The notes under the pieces are model-generated. The model had not been told where the DNA came from, searched no databases, and saw nothing but the letters and a program-made list of their open reading frames with translations. Both the position numbers and the translations under genes were made by a program. Source: Planctomycetota bacterium (lineage in GTDB: Bacteria > Planctomycetota > Phycisphaerae > Phycisphaerales > UBA1924). From it: a stretch of 5,094 bases of DNA. Below are positions 1-5,094 of the stretch, one piece after another (the first letter of the stretch is position 1; each line of letters opens with the position of its first letter). The DNA is taken from positions 1 through 5,094 of the forward strand of contig JAEYNG010000066.1 of assembly GCA_023412695.1 (NCBI GenBank), read 5' to 3'.

Positions 1-371
1 ATATCGAGGAAGCCGAACACCGGGCTCGGGCCGTACGCGAAGGGGTGGGGGGGCGAGGTGATCGAGTCCGGCGGGTTGATGAGCCCGGCGAACTTCACGT
101 CGAGCCGGAAGAGGTGCGAGCCCCGGCCTTCTCGCGTCGAACCGTTGTACGGGTCGGTCGCGGCGGTCGGGGATTCCCATCCCATGATCCGCACCTCGAG
201 CAGGTCGGGCACCACGCCGAGGGGGTTCATCGTGCAGTTTGCGTCGGGGTCTGTGCGCCTGATCACCGCGTCGCCCGTGGGATCATGAAACACGCTGACC
301 GAGTCACCGGCGAGCGTCATCGACGCGGGCAGAATGGCCGCAAGCGCGGAGATCGACAGGCGACGCTTCAT
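1..371 (-). CDS. Secreted protein of unknown function (5' part only)
   Basis: The reading frame is open from the ATG at 371 to the window edge, giving the first 123 residues. It starts with a classic signal peptide: basic MKRR, a hydrophobic stretch LSISALAAILPASMTLA, and a likely cleavage site near residue 21 or 22 (TLAG|DS). No lipobox cysteine is seen, so the product is probably exported through Sec to the periplasm or beyond. The mature part is rich in Asp, Pro, Gly and Thr (DPTGDAVIRRTDPDANC near residues 30-46) and has no membrane segment, which suits an extracellular beta-rich protein. I do not recognise the family, and any C-terminal sorting signal lies outside the window. The ATG shares four bases with the regulator's stop (ATGA), and an AGAGG lies about 10 bases upstream inside the regulator gene. 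Translational coupling is therefore likely, and this gene belongs to the same transcript. Confidence 0.8.
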   Translation of the reverse strand, partial: MKRRLSISALAAILPASMTLAGDSVSVFHDPTGDAVIRRTDPDANCTMNPLGVVPDLLEVRIMGWESPTAATDPYNGSTREGRGSHLFRLDVKFAGLINPPDSITSPPHPFAYGPSPVFGFLD

Positions 372-1867
372 CGCTGCGCTACCTCTCGCACGAAGTCGGC
401 AAGGCCGAACTGCTCGACGCGGTAGCGCATGCCCGCGCGGGTCAGGCCGATCAGCCGCGCGGCCTGAGAGACGTTTCCGTGGGCCTTGCGGAGGGCCTCC
501 ATCACGAGCTCGCGCTCGACGTCCTCGGCCTTGGGCAGGTCTCCCTTGGAGATGGTTGCCAACGACGGGATGACACAAGCGGCAAGTTCGTTGGCCTGGC
601 CGGCGCGGTCGAGCCCCAAGTCGGCCGCGCGCACTTCGTCATGGTCGCAGAGCATCGCGACCCGCTGCATCATGTTGACCAGTTCGCGGACGTTTCCGGG
701 CCACGGGTGCGCCAGGATCGTTTCGCGCGCGTCTTCGGCGAGGCGAAGCCCGGCGCGCCCGCACCGTTGGGCGAAGTTCGCGAGCGCGGCCTCGGCGATA
801 AGCACCGCGTCCTCGCCGCGTTCCCGCAGCGGCGGGATGTTGATAGTCAGGGCGTTCAATCGGTACAGCAAATCCCGCCGGAACTTCCCTTCCGCGGCCC
901 GCTGGGCCAGATCGAGATTCGACGCCGCGATCACGCGGGCGCGGACGGACTTGTCCCGTGAGCCGCCGACGCGCCGATACCTGCCCTGCTCAACGACGAC
1001 CAGCAGCTTGGACTGCAGCTCCAGCGGCATCTCGCTGATCTCGTCGAGGAAGATCGTGCCGCCGTCGGCCATCTCGAACAGGCCCGGCCGCGCCTCACGT
1101 GCGTCGGTGAACGCGCCCTTCTCGTGCCCGAAAAGCTCGGCCTCGACGAGTGTCGCCGGCAGTGCCGAGCAGTTGACGTGCACGAACGGCGGGTTGTCGC
1201 GCAGGTCCGCGGAACCGTTGCGTCGCGCGCGCTCGGCCGCGACTGCGCGATCGTGGATGTATCGCGCCAGAACACCCTTGCCGACGCCGGTCTCGCCGAG
1301 CAGGAGAATCGTCTGTAGTGCGCCGCCCGGATCCTTCGACTCGCCCGCGTGCGGCGCGAGCGGCGCGGCCGCGAGCCGCTCGGCGAGCCGGATCGTCTCC
1401 TGCCAGCGCGGGCTTGCGCCGACCACCGTTCCGGCCTCGCGCCGATTCTGCTCGAGCCGTTCATACAGCCGCAGCCGCCTCGCCGTCCGGCGCTGCTGCA
1501 GCCACTTGTTAGCCTGCAGCGGCAGCTCTTCCATCTTCAACGGCTTCTGCAGGAAGTCGTCCGCGCCGTGCTTCATCGCGTTCACGGCCGTGTCGATCGT
1601 CCCGTACGCCGTGACAACCACCGCGATCCCGTCAAAGCCGTCGGCGCGCACGCGCCGGATGAACTCGACGCCGTTGCCGTCGGGCAGGTTGACGTCCGAC
1701 ACGATCAGGTCGAACTCCTGGTCCGACGCGGCCTTGGACGCCTCGGCGATTGATCCGCACTCGACCACCTCGTGCCCGGCCGAAACTCCGTCGGCCCCCC
1801 GCCGCAGCATCCGGGCCATGGACACCCGGATCGCCAGTTCATCTTCGATCAGCAAAACTCTCGCCAC
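368..1867 (-). CDS. Sigma-54-dependent response regulator, NtrC family
   Basis: The product (499 residues) should accept phosphate from the adjacent kinase and, as an AAA+ oligomer, remodel sigma-54 RNA polymerase at enhancer-controlled promoters. Domains in order: receiver (about 2-120) with acidic pair E8-D9, phosphoacceptor D58, T86 and K108-P109; AAA+ domain (about 147-385) with Walker A GETGVGKG (191-198), a GAFTGA-position loop reading GAFTDA (251-256), Walker B TIFLDEI (271-277), sensor I near N317, and arginine-finger region FRRDLLYRL (329-337); WPGNVREL (389-396) as sensor II; and a C-terminal Fis-type HTH (about 464-488, NVSQAARLIGLTRAGMRYRV). All catalytic residues are present and the length is normal for the family. 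I chose the GTG at 1867 because AAAGGG lies 5 bases upstream and the receiver fold begins immediately. A GTG at 1909 would add 14 residues but lacks a good ribosome site and lies inside a hairpin. The target promoters are unknown. Confidence 0.95.
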   Translation of the reverse strand: MARVLLIEDELAIRVSMARMLRRGADGVSAGHEVVECGSIAEASKAASDQEFDLIVSDVNLPDGNGVEFIRRVRADGFDGIAVVVTAYGTIDTAVNAMKHGADDFLQKPLKMEELPLQANKWLQQRRTARRLRLYERLEQNRREAGTVVGASPRWQETIRLAERLAAAPLAPHAGESKDPGGALQTILLLGETGVGKGVLARYIHDRAVAAERARRNGSADLRDNPPFVHVNCSALPATLVEAELFGHEKGAFTDAREARPGLFEMADGGTIFLDEISEMPLELQSKLLVVVEQGRYRRVGGSRDKSVRARVIAASNLDLAQRAAEGKFRRDLLYRLNALTINIPPLRERGEDAVLIAEAALANFAQRCGRAGLRLAEDARETILAHPWPGNVRELVNMMQRVAMLCDHDEVRAADLGLDRAGQANELAACVIPSLATISKGDLPKAEDVERELVMEALRKAHGNVSQAARLIGLTRAGMRYRVEQFGLADFVREVAQR

Positions 1868-1872
1868 AACCA

Positions 1873-1878
1873 CCCTTT
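1873..1878 (-). promoter_or_regulatory. Ribosome binding site deciding the regulator start
   Basis: On the minus strand AAAGGG ends five bases before the GTG at 1867. It is the only good Shine-Dalgarno match near any in-frame start of the response regulator. The alternative GTG at 1909 is preceded only by CCACAG. This favours a 499-residue product over one of 513. Confidence 0.6.
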
Positions 1879-1882
1879 CATC

Positions 1883-1899
1883 GGAACAGTCGTGGTTCC
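1883..1899 (-). other. Small hairpin just upstream of the regulator RBS
   Basis: The minus strand reads GGAAC, a 7-base loop, then GTTCC: a perfect 5-bp stem ending four bases before the AAAGGG ribosome site. Its position could affect access to that site. A 5-bp stem is common by chance, so the role is only a suggestion. Confidence 0.3.
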
Positions 1900-1902
1900 A
1901 TT

Positions 1903-1933
1903 CAGCCACCTGTGGCGGCTGATTGCAGCCACC
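1903..1933 (-). other. Two mutually exclusive hairpins between kinase and regulator
   Basis: Three bases after the kinase stop the minus strand carries three 8-base blocks: A = GGTGGCTG (1933-1926), B = CAGCCGCC (1921-1914) and A' = GGTGGCTG (1910-1903), an exact copy of A. B can pair over 8 bp, with one G-U wobble, either with A across the loop CAAU or with A' across the loop ACA, but not with both. No U-run follows, so this is not an ordinary intrinsic terminator. It could stabilise the transcript end of the kinase segment or adjust regulator translation. The repeats and complementarity are seen directly; the function is inferred. Confidence 0.45.
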
Positions 1934-1936
1934 GTA

Positions 1937-3433
1937 TTAGACCGCTCCATCGCTTCCTCGCGGCAGAACGAGGCTGAAACAAGCCCCATCTGCCTCGATC
2001 CCCGGCAATCCTGCAGGCTTCAGGACAAGAGTCCCGCCGTGGGAGAGAAGGATCTGCCGGGCTATTGCAAGGCCGATGCCAGTCCCTTGGGCCTTGGTGG
2101 TGAAGTGGGCCTCGAAAATGCGTTCGCGGAGCGGCTCGGGCACCCCCGGCCCATTGTCACAGACCAAGATTTCAACTTGATCGTCCTTTGTCGTGGATAG
2201 GTGCACGGTGACCGTTTGGCCCGGGGGGGACGCGTCGATGGCATTGGCGACGATCGCTGCAAGCGCGTGCTCCATGTGCCGCGGATCGAACACCGCGTGC
2301 CCGATCGGCCCGTGCTCCCGTACGTCGAGCCGAACGTTCTTCGCCCGTGCGCCTGCCTCGTGGGCGTGCACGACCCCACGTACCCAGGGCTCGACTTCCA
2401 CCCGCACGGGTTGCAGGTCGAGCGGCTTGGTGGTCTCCAGCAGCTGGGTGAGCCAGCGCTCGAACGTATCCACCGTGGACAGGATGAGCGTGAGGTTCTC
2501 GCGCTGCTCCGAGTCCGCGGGGGCATCCAGCCGAGACACTTCGGCCAGGCCGCGGATCCCTGCGAGCGGGTTGCGGACGTTGTGGACGATCCGTCGCACC
2601 ATCTGTCCGATGGCGGCCAGCCGCTCGCGCTCGATCGCCTCCCGCTGGTACTGGTCCACCATCGTCGCCATGTGGTTGACCTCGGCCATCAGCTGGCCGA
2701 TCTCGTCGTCGGTCTGGACGGTGACGCGGTGCGCAAAGTCGCCCGCCGCGATCCGCGCCGCCGCTCTGCGCAGCTCCCCGACTGGTGACTGCACCCATCG
2801 GCGCAGGAGCACAACGGCCAGGATGCTCGTCAATGTGGCGGCGAGGATCACCGCGGCGAGCCACCACGCCGTCGTGCGCGTCAGGCGGTCGGAGAACCGG
2901 ACCGTCTCGTTGGCATCGTCGAGCAGGCGCAGCTCGGTCCGCTCGATGAGCTCGTGCAGCTCGAAAGCCGCGTGCCGGGAAACATCGCGCCGGGAGTCAT
3001 CGCTGCCCTGTGTCCACGCCTCCGCGCTCAAGCTGAACTCGCGCAGCCGCTGCCGGATGTTGCTCCAGGTGGGTACGCCGATTCGAGAGAGGTACCACTC
3101 GTTCCCCTGCAACCGTTCGACGTGCTCGATCGCCTTGCGCGTCGCCTCGATCACCGCGGCGCCGTCCCCTCCTTGTGCCCGGGGGAGCTCGGTGCTGTTC
3201 CCGAGTTCGCGGACTCCACCCACGGCGCGTTCGCCGCCGCCCATGATCGCCGCGGCCCGCTCGATTGCGCGCTTCGTGCGTCCGAGTTCCGCCAGGGCCA
3301 CCGACATCTGCTCGAACGGCGTCGCGACCTCGCGATGAACGAGCCGGAGGCTGTAAGCGGACGCCGCGATGCTCCCGACAACGCCGAGCAGGAGGGTGCC
3401 GATCAGCAGCAGGAACTTGATTTGCAGCGACAT
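1937..3433 (-). CDS. Membrane sensor histidine kinase (HAMP-HisKA-HATPase)
   Basis: This 498-residue inner-membrane kinase should sense an extracytoplasmic cue, autophosphorylate on His and pass phosphate to the response regulator encoded next. Visible architecture: membrane segment 1 (about 7-28), an extracytoplasmic region of roughly 158 residues rich in predicted helix (about 30-187), membrane segment 2 (about 189-210, WWLAAVILAATLTSILAVVL), HAMP linker (about 211-264), HisKA dimerisation helices with VHNVRNPLAGIRG and phosphorylated H284, and an HATPase domain (about 380-493) with N box around N397, G1 box DNGPG (426-430), F box FTTK (444-447) and G2 box GTGIGL (450-455). The residue after H284 is Asn rather than the usual Glu/Asp. 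No PAS domain is seen. The ATG at 3433 has AGGA five bases upstream. The stop lies 69 bases before the regulator's start, consistent with one operon. The core most resembles NtrB-like kinases; the ligand is unknown. Confidence 0.95.
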   Translation of the reverse strand: MSLQIKFLLLIGTLLLGVVGSIAASAYSLRLVHREVATPFEQMSVALAELGRTKRAIERAAAIMGGGERAVGGVRELGNSTELPRAQGGDGAAVIEATRKAIEHVERLQGNEWYLSRIGVPTWSNIRQRLREFSLSAEAWTQGSDDSRRDVSRHAAFELHELIERTELRLLDDANETVRFSDRLTRTTAWWLAAVILAATLTSILAVVLLRRWVQSPVGELRRAAARIAAGDFAHRVTVQTDDEIGQLMAEVNHMATMVDQYQREAIERERLAAIGQMVRRIVHNVRNPLAGIRGLAEVSRLDAPADSEQRENLTLILSTVDTFERWLTQLLETTKPLDLQPVRVEVEPWVRGVVHAHEAGARAKNVRLDVREHGPIGHAVFDPRHMEHALAAIVANAIDASPPGQTVTVHLSTTKDDQVEILVCDNGPGVPEPLRERIFEAHFTTKAQGTGIGLAIARQILLSHGGTLVLKPAGLPGIEADGACFSLVLPRGSDGAV

Positions 3434-3442
3434 GACGATCCT

Positions 3443-3456
3443 GGCCGCGGCCGGCC
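3443..3456 (-). other. GC-only hairpin abutting the kinase ribosome site
   Basis: In the 47-base gap between the pseudopilin stop and the kinase start, the minus strand reads GGCCG, loop GCCG, CGGCC. This 5-bp all-G/C stem ends directly beside the AGGA (3442-3439) that serves the kinase ATG. It may lower kinase translation relative to the pseudopilin. The sequence is so GC-rich that chance is a real alternative. Confidence 0.3.
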
Positions 3457-3480
3457 GTTTCGAGGCCCTGCATCATGCGT

Positions 3481-4227
3481 TCAGAGACCGGGCACAAAGT
3501 CCCATCGCCAGGACCGCTGCTCGAGCGGCCTGGGCGACGCGGCGACATGGCCATCGATGAACCCGACGTTGATTGCGCCGTGATGCCTGGCGCCGGGGTG
3601 CCAGAACTGATCACCGGCAAAGAGCGCAGGACTGTCGAGCGCCGGGGCGGAGTAGAACGGGCTCGCGTCCAGCTCGGCGGCTCGTTGGCCATCCACATCC
3701 CAGAGCAGCGGGACGGACGACCCTGCGCAGACGAGAACGGCGCCGGACAGGCGGATTGATCGGACCGCCGGTGAGGGCTGGACGATCTCACGCCAACGGA
3801 GTCGGGCGTTCAGGCCGAAGGAGACGTTCTCAGCCGGACCAACACCACCGCCGTCGCACGGCGAGTTGGAACGCATCGTCAGCTGGCCGCGCACCTCCGC
3901 GCACCGCATCGGGTTGTTGCCGCGAACATCCGGTAGGACATGCGGATCGTTCGGCCACGACCAGAACTCATTCACGCCGTAGAGGCTGTCTTGGAACGAA
4001 GACAGCGTGAAGGACGTGGTCGTTGAGTCGCTGCCGCGCGGCCCGTGCAGCACATCGTCCGCGAACACCGTGAAGTCGTACGTCGCCGTCCGGAGGCTCA
4101 TCTGGCAGTTGAAGCTGCGGGCGGAGGAGATCGTCCCGCGGAGCATCGGAACGATGATCGCGATCAGCAGCGCAAGGATGCCCAGGACGACCAGGATTTC
4201 CACAAGCGTGAATGCCCGCGGCAGCAT
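3481..4227 (-). CDS. Type II/IV pseudopilin with H-X9-DG motif
   Basis: The 248-residue product begins MLPRAFTLVEILVVLGILAL, a class III prepilin signal. A prepilin peptidase would cut between A5 and F6, E10 is the conserved Glu at +5, and a hydrophobic helix to about residue 28 serves as both membrane anchor and assembly helix. The globular part has four Cys (41, 109, 124, 167), and the C-terminus carries RHHGAINVGFIDGHV, where H215-X9-D225-G226 matches the prepilin-type processing-associated H-X9-DG domain frequent in Planctomycetota. The length is typical. It probably forms or caps a short periplasmic pseudopilus, or is a membrane-anchored surface protein; no secretion ATPase or pilus machinery is present here. 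The frame stays open far upstream, but prepilin logic places the start at 4227 (GGAAGG nine bases ahead), or at 4272 (AGGA seven bases ahead), which would give a 20-residue leader before the cleavage site. Confidence 0.88.
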   Translation of the reverse strand: MLPRAFTLVEILVVLGILALLIAIIVPMLRGTISSARSFNCQMSLRTATYDFTVFADDVLHGPRGSDSTTTSFTLSSFQDSLYGVNEFWSWPNDPHVLPDVRGNNPMRCAEVRGQLTMRSNSPCDGGGVGPAENVSFGLNARLRWREIVQPSPAVRSIRLSGAVLVCAGSSVPLLWDVDGQRAAELDASPFYSAPALDSPALFAGDQFWHPGARHHGAINVGFIDGHVAASPRPLEQRSWRWDFVPGL

Positions 4228-4236
4228 GACGCAGCG

Positions 4237-4242
4237 CCTTCC
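4237..4242 (-). promoter_or_regulatory. Ribosome binding site for the short-leader pseudopilin start
   Basis: GGAAGG on the minus strand lies nine bases before the ATG at 4227. A competing site, AGGA at 4283-4280, lies seven bases before an in-frame ATG at 4272. Either start keeps the prepilin cleavage site. The shorter leader fits the family better, but the choice is not certain. Confidence 0.45.
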
Positions 4243-4293
4243 AGCAGCCATGTTGTCCGGGCGCAACGACATCCCTGGATCCTGGTCGAGCTT

Positions 4294-4339
4294 GGTGATG
4301 AAGAGAATATCACCGCCCTCGCACCGGGACGGGATATTC
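4294..4339 (-). other. Structured leader upstream of the pseudopilin gene
   Basis: The segment between lipoprotein and pseudopilin is visibly more A/T-rich than its surroundings. On the minus strand it holds a strong hairpin (4339-4305): GAATATC then CCG and CCC on one arm, a 7-base loop GGTGCGA, then GGG, CGG and GATATTC on the other. This gives 13 pairs interrupted by two single bulged T residues. A second stem, GGTGAT / ATCACC (4314-4294, loop 9), uses part of the same GGTGATATTC arm, so the two folds exclude each other. No U-run follows on the minus strand. The element could be an attenuator-like switch, a processing site or an RNA-stabilising structure. It matches no riboswitch class that I recognise. 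Confidence 0.45.
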
Positions 4340-4394
4340 CAGTTTTTGTAGCCGTCAAGGCGGCAGCAGAGCTGGCTGTATATGGCCGCCTGCT

Positions 4395-4988
4395 TCAGGT
4401 CACCCAGTAGAACTTCCAGTTGCCGCGTTCCATGACGACCCAGAGCTTGGTGAACCGAAGGTCCTCTGCAGCCGCGCCCGTCAGGTGCAGCACCCACACG
4501 CCGCCGCCGGGCTGCCTCAGGATGACCGTCGGGGACCGTTCCGCCATCGGCATTCGCGCAAAGAGCATCGCGATGTCGCGCCGGTGGTCCTGCAGGAACT
4601 TGATGATCGCCTCGCGCGATTCGCCGCGGCTTTCGAACTCCTCGAACGTCCGCTTGCTGATGAGCTGCTGAAGGATGATGTCGGCGTTCTCGGCGTCGAG
4701 CTCGCGCTCGAGATGGGATATCAGCGCCCGGACCGACTTGCATACGAGCGTGCGCGAGCCGTCGGGGTGCTCGATGACCGTGCCACCGTCGGGCGTGTAG
4801 GTCGGGTCGGGCGTAATCTGGCGGCTCCGGTCCACCGGGGCCGTGTTGAACTCCGCTCCCGAGAGGCCTGTGAAGAACGGCTTGTAGTGGGTGATCTTCT
4901 CTTCGCTCGCACACCCGGCGATGAGCGGCAGTGCGCAAGCGGCAGCGCAGACGAAGAAGCCATTGATGAATGCGCGATCTCTGGACAT
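4395..4988 (-). CDS. Lipoprotein of unknown function
   Basis: The 197-residue product starts MSRDRAFINGFFVCAAACAL and carries a lipobox I23-A24-G25-C26, so it should be exported by Sec, lipidated on C26 and cut by signal peptidase II. The mature protein has a Pro/Asp-rich linker (about 48-70, with TPDPTYTPDGGTVIEHPDG), a charged helical middle (about 84-145, including SHLERELDAENADIILQQL) and a beta-like end (VWVLHLTG 164-171, LWVVMERGNWKFYWV 182-196). It has no further membrane segment and no enzyme motif that I recognise. I chose the ATG at 4988 because it overlaps the previous gene's stop (TAATG), has AGGG nine bases upstream and puts the signal peptide at the N-terminus. An earlier GTG at 5057 would bury that signal. 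It sits directly upstream of the pseudopilin, so it may act in the same envelope process, but that is inference. Confidence 0.85.
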   Translation of the reverse strand: MSRDRAFINGFFVCAAACALPLIAGCASEEKITHYKPFFTGLSGAEFNTAPVDRSRQITPDPTYTPDGGTVIEHPDGSRTLVCKSVRALISHLERELDAENADIILQQLISKRTFEEFESRGESREAIIKFLQDHRRDIAMLFARMPMAERSPTVILRQPGGGVWVLHLTGAAAEDLRFTKLWVVMERGNWKFYWVT

Positions 4989-5094
4989 TACACGGCGCCC
5001 TGTGGCTGCGTGCCCTCGACCGGGACGACGGTCGGCTCGTCCGAGCCGCGACGCCACCGGTCGTGTACGCGGAACTGTTCGCTCGGAGTGGGGT
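4988..5094 (-). CDS. C-terminal end of an unidentified upstream gene
   Basis: From the window edge the minus strand has an open frame of 34 codons ending in TAA at 4990-4988. The last A is also the first base of the lipoprotein's ATG. Most codons (29 of 34) end in G or C, as in the neighbouring genes, which supports real coding. The visible tail is hydrophilic (SEQFRVHDRWRRGSDEP, then VVPVEGTQPQGAV), with no membrane segment or known motif, and looks like a flexible C-terminus. The TAATG junction suggests that the lipoprotein is translated by coupling to this gene, so the operon begins outside the window. The function cannot be told from this fragment. Confidence 0.6.
   Translation of the reverse strand, partial: PTPSEQFRVHDRWRRGSDEPTVVPVEGTQPQGAV

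Noticed and set aside
486..1922. Plus-strand open frame of 478 codons
   Set aside because: It lies antisense to the response regulator, whose domains and catalytic motifs are unmistakable. The translation is Ser/Arg-rich and low in complexity, as expected for the complement of high-GC coding sequence.
2193..3338. Plus-strand open frame of 381 codons
   Set aside because: Antisense shadow of the histidine kinase; no recognisable motif, and Ser/Arg/Thr-rich composition.
2997..3791. Minus-strand open frame of 264 codons overlapping pseudopilin and kinase
   Set aside because: It spans two well-supported genes in a different frame. Its Arg/Ser/Pro-rich translation has no motif, so it is a frame shadow.
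4305..4351. Intrinsic terminator on the plus strand (hairpin followed by CAGTTTTTG)
   Set aside because: A T5 run does follow the hairpin when read on the plus strand, but no plus-strand gene leads into it and the T-run is offset by three bases. It was kept only as a minus-strand leader structure.
4320..4370. TTGACG as a -35 box for a promoter before the pseudopilin
   Set aside because: No reasonable -10 hexamer lies 16-18 bases downstream on the minus strand, so it cannot be supported as a sigma-70-type promoter.
4391..4406. Possible sigma-54 promoter on the minus strand (TGG, then GC with GG-N10-GC spacing)
   Set aside because: Only the GG and GC dinucleotides and a few other bases match the -24/-12 consensus, and the CACG and TT parts are absent. 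GG-N10-GC occurs often by chance at this GC content; another copy lies in the 3434-3480 gap.
4228..4938. N-terminal extension of the pseudopilin frame (to 485 codons)
   Set aside because: The frame runs antiparallel in phase through the lipoprotein gene, whose lipobox and protein-like sequence are convincing. The prepilin signal must be close to the N-terminus, so the frame upstream of 4272 is not coding for this protein.

Overview
The window reads as one co-directional gene cluster on the minus strand of a high-GC bacterium. The best clue to its origin is the gene at 3481-4227. It encodes a short pseudopilin with an FTLVE-type cleavage site and, near its C-terminus, the H-X9-DG motif typical of the large prepilin-like families of Planctomycetota and relatives. 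With the strongly G/C-ending codons and the neighbouring secreted proteins of no recognised family, this suggests a planctomycete, probably of the Phycisphaerae type. The lineage is inferred from protein style, not from a marker gene.

In the direction of transcription (high to low coordinates) the order is: the last 34 codons of an unidentified gene (5094-4988); a 197-residue lipoprotein whose ATG overlaps that gene's stop as TAATG (4988-4395); a 167-base leader holding a strong hairpin; the pseudopilin (4227-3481); a membrane sensor histidine kinase (3433-1937); a 69-base gap holding two mutually exclusive hairpins; a sigma-54-dependent, NtrC-type response regulator (1867-368); and the start of a secreted protein whose ATG overlaps the regulator's stop as ATGA (371 to beyond base 1). 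No gene is supported on the plus strand; the long plus-strand frames are antisense shadows of high-GC coding sequence. No tRNA, rRNA, CRISPR array, insertion sequence or convincing terminator was seen.

The kinase has two membrane segments around an extracytoplasmic region of about 158 residues, then HAMP, HisKA and HATPase modules. It is an obvious partner for the adjacent regulator, which has receiver, AAA+ and Fis-type HTH domains. Both are complete in their key catalytic residues, with two motif variants: HN instead of HE/HD at the kinase phosphorylation site, and GAFTDA instead of GAFTGA in the regulator. Because the pair is flanked by exported proteins (lipoprotein and pseudopilin upstream, secreted protein coupled downstream), a reasonable inference is envelope signalling. 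In that model the kinase monitors, and the regulator controls, a pseudopilin-related surface or secretion function. The genes for the outer proteins are not recognised, so what is sensed and what is controlled remain open.
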